Notes under the pieces: generated by a model
Told to the model about the DNA's origin: nothing
Databases searched by the model: none
What the model saw: the letters and a program-made list of their open reading frames with translations, nothing else
Part shown: positions 22,469 through 33,690 of the stretch, one piece after another
Position numbering within the stretch: the first letter of the stretch is position 1
Layout of the letters: each line of letters begins with the position of its first letter
Made by a program: the position numbers and the translations under genes
Assembly: GCF_021155775.2 (NCBI RefSeq)
Contig: NC_060235.2
Span: forward strand, 7,436,693-7,500,692
Reading direction: 5' to 3'
Length of the DNA stretch: 64,000 bases
Source: Neodiprion pinetum
Lineage: Eukaryota; Arthropoda; Insecta; Hymenoptera; Diprionidae

Positions 22469-25400
22469 TTTGACGAGAAGAAAAATAGATGCTGGAAACA
22501 CCCGTCAGGCTTATTGTTGGTAAAACTGATACACGTGATTCGTTTGGTTCGTGACGTAAACCCAAACGATTTTCGTTATTATCATTGTTTGTGTATTTAC
22601 TTTATATCGTTGAACAGAACAATTCCAGACAAATTCTAGTACAATTGCAGTTGACGAATGTAATATAATCATAACGATCCAAAAAAAAGATGAAGTTGTA
22701 ATATTTCTGCAGATACATAAAGTAATGCGAAACATAGAACGACGCTGTTTAAACGACTAGGCACATTATTCGAGTATCGCTATTTTACTTTGTCATTGTA
22801 TAACATGGACACAATTTATCGAATAATTATACACACACGGAAACGAGAATGAGCGAGCCGGTGATTTAGGATCAGCTCGTTATTACTCATTAGGTACTTG
22901 AGTTCTTACAGAAGAACCATTAAAATAATCACTCCAGTCACGCTCTTGTGCTCTTAGATTTGAAGAATTTATATAACTCTATTATGGCGCGGTCTAACGC
23001 GTTAGTCGGGTCTCTCTCACCCGCATTCTCGATGTAGAAATCGGAGGCAGAAGTAGAAGCTTAACAAGCTAACAATACGTCCACCTCTATACATATATCA
23101 TATACATGTATACAACATATATTATAACTCTGCAAGTATCGCAGTTTCATTTCTGTTGTATTTTTATAACTTAAAATATTCCTATAATAATTACGATTAT
23201 GATAATGATCACCGCGTATGGTTACGTCTTAGCACAAATTCTGATGGTGTATATATATATATTTCGTTGAAATAAAAAAAAAAAAAAGGAAGAAAGAAAG
23301 AGAAAAACAAAAACAAATAGAAAATTCATGCTGCGATACGTGTGTAAATTGTAAATGGAATAGTAGGATAAAAGTACAACCTTCGAACTTTTTTTAAGGA
23401 AAATAATTTACTCCAACAAGACGATCGCGTGTCACGACTATACGCTTTGCAACTAAATTATACCAAAAGTTTCCGTGAATATGATGTTGGTGTTTTTTCT
23501 CCATTCCTTGTTTTTTTTTTTCTCTTCTTCTGTTAATTTTACAAATTATTATTCTCTCTTTCGCCACTTTCGTTTGTATCTGCAAGTCTGGCGCTTCCAA
23601 TATGTGTACCTATATACACGTACGCGTGTATTCTTATTACGCGTGCGAGTATTTTCGCCGTCTGATTGTGGTAACTCATGAATTATATATGTTTATTTTA
23701 AAGGCCCCGTGCACCGTGATCACGGCCCGTGAAAAGTAGGAAAGAATTTATTCGCACCCGCGGGCTTTAACCTGATGGTGTACCTACCTGATCATATTAT
23801 TATACAGTATGAGAAGCAAACAGTGGATTCATTAATAAGCAGTGATATTATTAGTGTTAAAAGGAACACAGCGCACACGGGGGGGAAAAAAAAAACAAGA
23901 CAAAAAAGAACGAAGCTGGGTCTCTGATGTGAGGATTAATTATAGCCATCGCCGCTCTTATTTCTTAACTACTACTAGATTACAATGAAATTTCTATTTC
24001 GCATATTTATATCCTGTGTTTGTATAGCGGGTTTCCAATTTATTGTTCCGATATAGATAAAACAGATTGCAAAGAATCAGGCATTCGTACGTTTAGAATT
24101 AATGTTATAGACGATCACAAGCAAATAACGTATTAAATGAGAAATATCTGCGTATAAGTGAAAATACTCGATTCAAATATCACGTTTATTCGAGTTTGAG
24201 AATACACCTGAATAATTACTCGAGAACAGTTTTGGGTACAACGAATTCATTGATCGGTTTTATTGATAAAATTTTATAGGCAAATGTATTGATTCTTCTT
24301 CCTCAGTCTTCGAATCCGTAACACTAGACCTTAAATTTAAGAAAATTTCTTTGTTTTAATAAATTACAGACTGGCGAGTATTTGGCAGTTCAACTTTGAA
24401 TTCATTCTTTTGGCTTCAAAAATGTGCGAAAAAAATTACATGATTTAGAAAATTCAACAAAGTCAAATGAGGGAAAGAAAAATTGTTAGCTACATTTTTT
24501 GACATTTTCGTATATTTTTTACGGATACGTCGGGCCGGAAGTGGAATTTTAGAACCATGACGCATTGAGTCATTAAACTCTGGCCGTTTTTCTGAAAGCT
24601 TGACTTTTCTCGTTCCTTCTCTTCTCTTCTTTTCATTATACTGCTCGCACGTGAAGTTGAGAATCTCCGTTATTCGCCAACCTAAAAACTCAAGAGTCGT
24701 TTAATAGGCTAAATTTATCCTCTCCAAAAGAGAAGAAAATTGTGTAAATATCTACGTTTATCCGCGTGGCACTCTCTAAATTATAATTGCAAATAAATCA
24801 CAAATATTCTTATGTCTTCAAAATTTTCAATAAGAATTTTAACGGATCAGTTACTGGGTTCAAGAATTTTTCTGTTATTTACTAAAATTGTCCAAAATGA
24901 ATTCATAATATTTTCAATTTCAAATTTCGAATTAAAATTATTTGAATAAAATGTTGAAAATTTATGAATTTGAAATTAAAAATTTTGAAGGGAGACTTTC
25001 ATTCGATTTCCGCTTCCTAAACATTTGATGTCAACGTCAATTTTGAATGTAGGTATCAGAAATACTCTGAGAAAAACGGCTTGTTTAAGTTCGATAGAAT
25101 TTGTTTATAGCAAATTTTGGCATAGTTATTAAGTTGAACAAATATGCATTTTATTTTGAATCATATCTTGTTGACCCCTTTTTATTTCATATAAACGAAT
25201 CAGTTTCTGTTTCAGCAATACAACTCATAAACTATAATACGTATATTTATTCCAACAAATTAAATGTTCTAGAAGAGAAATCCATTCAGTTGAATTTCAA
25301 TAATATTTGTTCATATCAACTAAATCCCTACAAAAAATACTGCTTTCACATGCACAAATGTGGTTTCTTGAATTTTGTGAAATAAAACCAAATTTTGATT

Positions 25401-25819
25401 ATTTGCATTATACGATTACTTTAGATTGAATCGAGGGACTTGAAAAAAGTAGTTCTTTTTTTTATCTTACAATAAACAATCTTTTCCTTGAATTATATTT
25501 CAATCTAGCGAAAGACAACTGAGAAGAAAAAAGGTTAAAAATAGTTTAATCGCATCCATTACGCCTATTCACTTACTTAAAATCCCGAGCTAACAATAAG
25601 CCAACGAATCGTACAAATTACACACACGTATATATTCAGAAAAAAATTCTTACGGATTTATTTGAAACAAAGAGATTTCATTCCAAAACGAAACTATCAG
25701 ACAATTTACTTGGCATGAACGCTACAATTTTATTTATATAACGCAAGCATGTTTTACGCATTTTTTAATACGTATTTTCCGTGAACATAGTACCCGTTTC
25801 TACGACGGTGTATTGAGTC
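22469..25819. other. Upstream desert, AT-rich, no gene
   Basis: Contains A-rich runs near 23275 and 23886, and a short inverted AT-rich stretch at 24896-24990 (TTTCAATTTCAAATTTCGAA against TGAATTTGAAATTAAAAATT). Nothing coding. Confidence 0.45.
25710..25775. repeat. Fragment related to the right arm of the neighbouring inverted-repeat element
   Basis: ATTTATATAACGCAAGCATG here resembles CTTTATATAACGCGAGTATG at about 26812-26831, in the same orientation, with further weak similarity on either side. It looks like a decayed, partial older copy just outside the 25.8 kb element. Confidence 0.35.
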
Positions 25820-26982
25820 TGCAACCGCGCATGCGCGGAGTAAAGAAAATACCTTTTCTACACTGCGCGCATGCGCAGTCGCAAATAAATCTGACATTAC
25901 GCGATTTTAACCTCAACTTCGAGCTTCGTGAAAGAATGCCTAACATATTCTTGTTATATAAAGAATCGTGTGCAATAAAGATGCAACGTGCCTTTCGCCT
26001 CGCATATTCTCAATATACGTGTTCGGCTCACTTACGACTCATATCGCAAACTTACGCTCGGCCGGAAAAGACCGAGCTTTTTTACTTGTTACGTAATAAC
26101 ACTATTAATTCGATCGAAAATTGTTTCTAACCAATAAATTTTCACTCGAAGCAAGCAATTTTTCTAACAAGTTCGTACTGAAATAGATCTTTTTCCTGGG
26201 CGTACCGCGAGTCAGGATTTGAGGTTATAAAGAGCCAGGCAACGTCGCGTTTGAGACAATGGCTAGGTGTTGGAAACCCGAGCGAAGGAAATACCGTAGC
26301 CGTATTTCGGATACTTGCGGTTGCAGCACGGAGCTGTGTTAAGTCCTCGACAGTGTCGCAAGGTTGGCAAAGCATTGTCTGACAGCTTAGCGGTTATTTT
26401 ACACCCTGTTGACTTGGTAAGCCCCCGTGTGCAGGGACTCTCGCCAAGTTTACCGCTGTTTCTATGCTAATTACCCGCCTCTTCTACAACTTAAGGCGTG
26501 ACAGCCTCACCTCCGCTCTTCTGAATCTTACGTAGGTACAACACGAGAGTTGGACTCTCTTTTCTACCCCCTTAAATCTTGGCTCCCATTGCTGGTAAGT
26601 GACTTTTTCCCTTGTTTTATTACATTCGCATTTACGCAGTTCGTTAGGACTTTTACTGTGTGAAAAATAGTATATTGTGTAACAAGGAGGAAAACTCGGC
26701 CTTTTCGGGCCGAGCGTAAGTTTGCAATATGAGTCGTAGGTGAGACGAAGACAAATATTGCACATACGCGAGGCGAAAAGACCGTTGTCTCTTTGTTGCG
26801 CACAATTCTTTATATAACGCGAGTATGTTACGCGGTTTTTCACTAAGCACGAAATTGAGGTTAGGGTCGAGTAATGTCAGATTTGTTCGCAACGGCGCAT
26901 GCGCGCAGTGCAGAACGGACGAGTTTCAACTCCTAGGACCTTAAAGCAGACTTTTCAGTACTCTGCGCATGCGCATTGACGG
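25820..26982. mobile_element. Long inverted-repeat element (about 1.16 kb) with about 290-bp arms
   Basis: The left arm (about 25820-26110) and right arm (about 26660-26982, reversed) match over their whole length, for example CTTACGCTCGGCC with CGAAAAG, and AAATCTGACATTAC. Each arm carries two GCGCATGCGC palindromes (25827-25836, 25866-25875; 26895-26904, 26965-26974). In both arms the frame containing HLRLI-QTYARPEK stays open, without indels, over about 72 codons. The 550-bp centre (26110-26660) is not repeated in the window. The exact ends and target duplication are unclear. Confidence 0.65.
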
Positions 26983-27946
26983 TTTAGTTGAATCTACCTC
27001 TAAAGTTGAAAACTGTTCACCCGGACAAATTCCATATAACTAACAATAAGTTAATAATGTTTCGACAATCTAATTATTTTCTGAGTCTCAATCTTTCAAC
27101 CTGCTGAAAAACGTTAGCAAACCTTTATAATGATTCAAGGTGCTTGTATAACATAATTTTTTTTGTTTTTTTTTTTCTCTTTGTTTTCGATAGCAAGAAT
27201 CAGAACCTGTTAGAAATCGAATAAATTTTATTGTAATTTGAGTTATTCTCTTCAAACATTAGTAAGTTTCCAACAAAAGGGAAAAAGATAAAAAAATAGA
27301 CAAAGATTGAAAGAATATTGCTAATTTTTATTTTTGCTGAATATCAGTAAAGTTTACTTGCAGTAAGTTTGAAAAACTAAATATTCTTGAATAACAAATT
27401 TGCGAATCGACTGATTATTGAATTACACGCACGAATTACAATCACCGATATATATTTCTTCTCCATCGTGCTGACGTCTAAAATCCTAGGAAATAATTTC
27501 AAGAAACTCTCGCACAGAAACAGGATAATATCAATGATGACAGAAGAAATGATTAAGTTGTCGTCTCGTCATTGTCGCGAATGAAATTTCGACTGGTATT
27601 ATTACAGGTATGAAATTAGTATAACAAAAAGCGTGAATCAAGCGTAATTTCGGAACAATTCGTCATCGCGGTATTTATATCCTCTACATACCTATACAAA
27701 TATAAAAGTTTAAAAAGAAAAGGTTTGACTTTGTCGAGGAGCGCGGAGGTTGTAATTTTAATTGCAATTTGTTTCTTTCGTCGTTCGAATTGCGTTTCGC
27801 GCGTCTCTGAAAATTACGTAAACGTGTTTTGGGTCATCATATCTGTTTAATTTTTCCCCTTGCCAAATAAGCGCTAACTTGTATACTTATTTTCTTGGAA
27901 CGTTTCAGTTTTCGAAAGGCGATTAAACCAATTATTGTACCGTACG

Positions 27947-27984
27947 TATATATATACATATACATATATATATATATATATATA
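27947..27984 (+). repeat. (TA)n microsatellite, interrupted
   Basis: TA repeat broken twice by TACATA. Confidence 0.85.
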
Positions 27985-28100
27985 CGGACGCAAGTCATAC
28001 GCGTGTAACGTGGAATTGGGAGAGAAATGGAAGGTGGAAATCAGTTACGTAAATTAATTGGTTATACTTGCGGTAGAAGAGCGCAATAATACGCTTGCCG

Positions 28101-28120
28101 CGCTATCTTGCGCTATCTTG
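28101..28120 (+). repeat. 10-bp tandem duplication CGCTATCTTG
   Basis: Two exact adjacent units within a GC-richer block (28080-28340). Confidence 0.8.
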
Positions 28121-29506
28121 CGGTCTGCGATGCTTCCTAAAATGATAATTAACGAGTTATTAAGGAGCATAGAATGAGAGGTAAGGCCAGCCTCGACACT
28201 CTCGGCTTATTATCGCGCCGCGATGCGTTGCTGCGTCGTTTCACACGAGCGATCCAGCGGACGCTTTACAAAAGGTGCGTTACCGAGGACAAGCACGGCT
28301 ATCATACATTCTACCAGCTGCGATAATTCCTCATGTTGGTTAGATCGTTGAGGAGAAATTTTTCAACGATGCGCATCGAGATACGCCTCGGCGTCTGTCC
28401 GTTCTTTTGAAAGAAACAAAAAAAATTGTTCATAAACAACGATCGCAAAAGTGTTGTTGAAAATAAGAAAATAACGAAGGACTATAAGGAAAACACGCTA
28501 AAGAGAAAAAATTAAACATCTCGCCAGTTTGCGTGACTAAAAACAGGATGCAATTACCTGGCCCAAGTGTTATTCCTAAAACAAAAACTCATATATATAT
28601 ATATATGTAAGTATGTGTAGCCTATACGTGCACGGTATAACACTTTATCATTATTTGGTTCTCATTTATTATATTACGTACATGTATTTATAATACGTAA
28701 AACATATAAATAAGTAAAATGGGTTCGTAAAATTATTCAAGATTCGTGATTTCCTCGTTTTTTTTCTTCTATTTCGACACGCTTGCTTTGAACATTTTAG
28801 TCCGGTATTTTTTCGCTTCTACTTCTTATTTTTTCACAACATTTATCAAGATTTTTTGCCGAACAAGCGTCAGTGAAAATTTCACATACACATGATAATA
28901 CAATAATCGTTACAATTTCAGCGAGAGATGAGAAAAATTTGCGGAAAACGAGTCATTACAATACATTTCAGAAGATTGAGATATAGTATTTGTTACTTTT
29001 ATATTCTTGTTGAAAATCTCACTTTTCACAATGACCATACATCGAATTTTATTTTTGCATCGTTTTTTCTTTTTAACATCTTGAAAATTCTTAAAGTGAA
29101 GAATCCAATTTTCACGTAATACTTTTTTATTCTGAACAGATCAGGGATTGGAATTAATAATCTCTAAGGTTGAAGAATGTAGACTATTCATCTGAAGAAT
29201 GTAGACAGTGGATGAAAAACATATATAATTTACAATCGTATTATTATTACATATTCAAATTGACGGAAAAATCAAAATCGCCCAAGGACAATTAATCAAG
29301 AACCTCAAGTTTATAATTCTGAGAAAAAGAAAGAATAAAAAATAAATTTAAACGTTCTAAAAACAAGAAACAAAAATATATATTGAATCAAGAGATCCCG
29401 TATATTGGTTATGAAAAATTTCGTGGTAATAAAGTTGATTACAGATTAATTAGGAACGCGAGCTATTATACACGTATATAACTATTTTACGTTTGATAAA
29501 ACGTGC

Positions 29507-29542
29507 AAATAAATGAGTAAATAAATGAGTAAATAAATATGT
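29507..29542 (+). repeat. 12-bp tandem repeat AAATAAATGAGT
   Basis: Two exact units and a partial third. Confidence 0.8.
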
Positions 29543-29882
29543 GAATATCAGAAGACGGGGCTTAATTTATGAGCCTAATAATTATCTCGGCTGTACAATG
29601 TACAATGGATATATACATTCATAATACGTTTACACATATTCATAGCATATATGTGATAATGAGGAAGATATCAGAGCGGTGTAATAACGAACGGAAGAAC
29701 GAGTAGTGCTGTATTTATCTTGTCTGCGAGGAATAGAGAAGGGGGAGGGCAAAAAAAAAAGTAAAATAAAAATAAAATACAAGAGTTAATATACGCAGCC
29801 GACGCCCGAAGGCACCTGTGTGATTTATAATTTATTGACTCAAAAATGACCGCCAACCTTTTGATCTATGAATCAACGCTTA

Positions 29883-29930
29883 CCCCCCTCCCCCCCCCCC
29901 CCGTTCTTCTTTGAAAAAAAAAAAAAAAAA
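29883..29930 (+). repeat. Poly-C run followed by poly-A run
   Basis: A C-rich stretch ending in C14 (about 29889-29902), then A17 (about 29914-29930). Confidence 0.85.
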
Positions 29931-31800
29931 TTAAAAGAAGACAATTAGAAGGAACAAAGTTTTATTACGCCGGTTGTCAACGTACGATTTTGGAAAATCA
30001 TTTTCAGTCTCAATGATTCTTGAATTTACTTTTAGCCTGTCAGTTATGCGTAAATGATGAAATTCAATTTTATAAGTGTAATTATTACGATGTTACATTG
30101 TGATTTAATCGCGCATAGGTGTAAAAAAAAAATCAATTTCTTTAACTTTCGTGGTAAAATTTGGACTGTGGTTCAATTTTGGCTGCGAAAAATTTGATAG
30201 ACGCTTAATTGAGAGCCACTGCTGAGGGTAATCAGCGTTATATGAAGTCTTCTGGTTATCGTTAGCGAAGATGATTCTTGGATAACAGACGCTCTTTATG
30301 TTATATCGTTACACAGCCGCAGACACGTCCGGCTTAAATTTTATACTCCACTCCGCGTATAAACTGAAAGAATAATAATATATGAAATAAATATATAATT
30401 CGAGAGTATGAAAGAATGAGAATAAAAATATGAGGCATGGGATGAGAAGAAGCCTGCACCTTTACAACATGTGAAAGCGTCCATTATACAGTCTCTTTGC
30501 GAAATATGGTTACACCTGTACAGCCGGGTGAAAATATGAACGCCGAACGAATGTTGCGTGTCGCTTACTCAGACAGTCATCCTGCTTTTTCACTTTGTTC
30601 TTTTATTTACGTGATTTGGATCTTTTTTTTTTCCTCCGACTTACTCTCACCGTTTGAATTCGCATTCATCAAATCCTTAATGTGTATTTTGTACGCATGT
30701 AAATATAGCGCTTATACACGTATTGTCGAAACTGGCTTTAGTTAATTTTGCTGAATTAGAAAATGCGACGAAATGTTAACGAATTCGTTTGTTTTTTTAA
30801 TAGAAAAATTAATGAGCTGCTAATCATTCATGCAGCTTGCAAAGTGGATACCAAAATTTGTTTTCCATGCCATCAGGAATTTAGATGTGAAATTATTTTC
30901 AAATCGTTACGAGGAAAAGTCTGCGACAAATATATTGATTTTTGAAAAATTTACCAATGTTTGATTTAATTTTAACCAATATATAGGAAGTTATTTAGTC
31001 AAAACAGCTGGGGAAACATTTTTTTTTTTTTTTTTGAGTGACATCATTACGGCAGTCAGAATTTTATGTCAATTTAAAAAGCTTGCATTCAGGTTGAAGT
31101 ATCTCCTTAATATGAAATAAGTATTTATTTAGTATTTCAACGAAGTTTCATGAATTCATAACGTTTTAAACTAACTATACGTTCAAATTTTGACAAGTAC
31201 TCAACCGAATTTCAGAGTTTTTCACAAGGTTTGCAGAATAACTTATAATCACGGTTCTGAAAGCATAATTCCAAAATGGTTTCTGGTATTCTTCAGTAAC
31301 ACCCATCGCCAAGACAGCAAAAAACTGAAACTCTTTATAATGATACCCTATAAACAATGCCTTGAGGCTCCTTTTTGACATCGGAAAGTCGACGAAGACA
31401 TCCTTTTGGCAAAAAGACGTGTTTTCGCGGTCAAGAAATTTGTTATAAGACGTGTTTCAAACGTCTTTCCGTTCTGTGCCTGCGAGCAGTTTCAAGGGAG
31501 CTTCAACTATGGAAGGTAGAGGCAAGGAAAAGTATATCATGTAGGTTTTCAACTGAAAAAGTGTCCGCCAAAAAGCAGAAAATAGTGATTCAACAAGTAA
31601 CCGGAATAGCGCTCATAAGCAATAAAGGAAACAATCTGATCGGCGCTTAGCAATCAGATTTCAATTGGATCGAGTGCGATTGGCGCTTTAGGGAACTTTT
31701 ACTGCAGCAACGCCATCTTAATTCCCTTCTATACATTACGGTCACTTTCTATACACGGAGATAGTCCTCCTTACCTCTACCCTCCATATGTCTAAATTTC

Positions 31801-31983
31801 CTTGGAGTGAAAACTGCGCAACTCGCAAGATGGCGTGAATATTCACTTTTTGAGCGTGAATTTTTCCACTCCAAACGCCTGGAGTGAATCAAATCGCTCT
31901 AAATTTGACTCGACGGTAGTGAATACTCACTGGATTTGGAATTGCGCATTTTTCATTCCACCGTATTGAACTATCACTCCAAG
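31801..31983. mobile_element. 183-bp inverted-repeat unit with CTTGGAGTGA ends, possible small MITE
   Basis: A perfect 10-bp inverted terminus (CTTGGAGTGA, 31801-31810, against TCACTCCAAG, 31974-31983). A second inverted pair lies inside: TGGAGTGAAAACTGCGCAA near the left and its near-complement TTGCGCATTTTTCATTCCA near 31942. A central hairpin (CACTCCA, loop, TGGAGTG, about 31870-31889) adds symmetry. There is no clear target duplication. Confidence 0.4.
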
Positions 31984-32381
31984 AGATCAAGAGGAAACAC
32001 TTGGAACCGACGAAAGTGCAACGGTTGCGAAGCGATCGGCTGCACGTCTCGACGTGGAATAAAGAACGGTACCTTTACAGATTGCACAGTGAAACCAACG
32101 ATATATACACCGGAGTAAGGTGTTGTGGGCATGGGGGTCTTTTTCCGCAAACATGAATACCCAGGCAATCTCGAAACCCTCGTGATATCCTGTTTCGCAT
32201 TCTTCCGCACGGCATGGATAACGTTTAGCTTTCGCCGTCTGCGATCGTGACCGTTCGTCTCGTGCCCCGGTTGCACCCCCAAATGATATCTCGCGGCCCC
32301 GAAGAAGACGGCTAAGCCAGACCTCGCATCACGTATAAGGCGCTCCCTGCAGCAGCACGTGATTGCACGTCTCCGGCTGGA

Positions 32382-32390
32382 CCATGATGG
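32382..32390. promoter_or_regulatory. Paired inverted CCAT site (CCATGATGG)
   Basis: Same one-base spacing of inverted CCAT cores as the palindrome at 2797-2807, followed by C so that one half is a full GCCAT on the minus strand. It lies in a short GC-richer stretch. Binding is inferred. Confidence 0.25.
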
Positions 32391-32563
32391 CCGCTGAGGA
32401 TGCGGGGATTGGTCAGCGGATAATGATACGGTCCCCCTCTTTGGACCAGCGGAGTACCGCCACCGTGCCGTGGCTATCATTACCCCCGACTCCTTTTTTA
32501 CTTGATCCAGCATTTAATTTCAGCCGGTCATCCCCCGCCCTTTCGCCCTTCTCTACGACTCTT

Positions 32564-32586
32564 TCTCTCTCTCTCTCTCTCTCTCT
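32564..32586 (+). repeat. (CT)n microsatellite
   Basis: Perfect CT run. On the minus strand it is a GAGA tract. Confidence 0.9.
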
Positions 32587-33399
32587 GTTGCAACGTTGTT
32601 CGTGCAGCTTGGATTAGATACTGTAACCACTGTGTCATTATTCTGACCGATGCAGGAACGAACGATTGGTCAGCCGTCGGATATGCTGTACTAAATCGCT
32701 GATTTCTACTTTCCGCGGTACAGTTAGAATCCCGTTTTGTTCATTCTCCTGACCCTTCAGGGTACAAACAAACCTCAACTTGCCAGGGTTCACGCCCATT
32801 CAATTATGTTGGTCCAATTTTTCTTCCGTCTTATCCAGCAATGTTTGCTTCAAAAAATCACTTCCAAGCTGTTAGAAACCCGTTTCTAGCATTCTTTCGC
32901 TTTTTTAGCATAGAAACAAACCCTTACTTTCCGGATTTGGCACTCGTTAGATTCCGGATACCTCCGCTTACCCTGTTAAATTTTCACCACGAGTTGTATT
33001 CCAAACTTTAAGATGTCTGCTGTCAAACTCTGAAAAATTTCTAAATGAACGTTTTCCTAGATTACGTTTTTTCACGAGAGCCTGAGCTCAGTACAAGTTT
33101 GGTGAATCTTAAATAAGTCGATGAATCTTAAATGGATGCGAGGAGTCAGTATAAAAGTATAAAGCAAAATTCTTAATTTTCATTCCGTTTGTCGATTAAC
33201 CATTTTCAAACCACTGCAGGTGCATTGCAGAGATAAAACGTGACAGTTTAAACTTATTATGATACCTAACTAAGTCCATTTGTGGTGTCTGGTCGTTTGT
33301 CAAAAAAGTTCTTAGTTAAAGAAATTAGGATAAAGGGGTGGTTTTATTTGTTGTCAAATTTTTTTTTTTTTTCGACATGCGGTTCAGATGTTTTAAAAT

Positions 33400-33690
33400 C
33401 TTTAGAAATATTAGAATATCATGCAAGTGAAACCTCTTTAAGAACCCTGAAATATTTGAAAGGCAACCTGCAATTCTCTAAATCGCGTGAAACGCTGAAA
33501 TCATATGAAATCTATGAAATAATTATAATCAGTTTTGAAATATTTGAAAATCATGTGGCGTTTGGAAGAATCTTATGAAATCTATAAAAATAAGCTCTTG
33601 AGATCTACTGAAATCTCTGGAAATTCTTGACATTACCTAAATTGTCCAGTATTCCTGAAATCGTACGAAATCATGAGATGTCCTTGAAGC
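33400..33690. repeat. Degenerate array of GAAATC/GAAATA words
   Basis: Words such as TGAAATCATATGAAATCTAT, TGAAATATTTGAAAATCATG and GAAATCTCTGGAAATTC recur every 9-12 bases without a fixed unit. It resembles a decayed satellite or a slippage-grown sequence. An open frame crosses part of it (33282-33578), but its residues only mirror the word repetition. Confidence 0.45.

Noticed and set aside
31375..31650. 91-codon Cys-containing frame
   Set aside because: It looks knottin-like at first, but the Cys arise from a short AAGACGTGTTT direct repeat. There is no signal peptide and no splice or start context.
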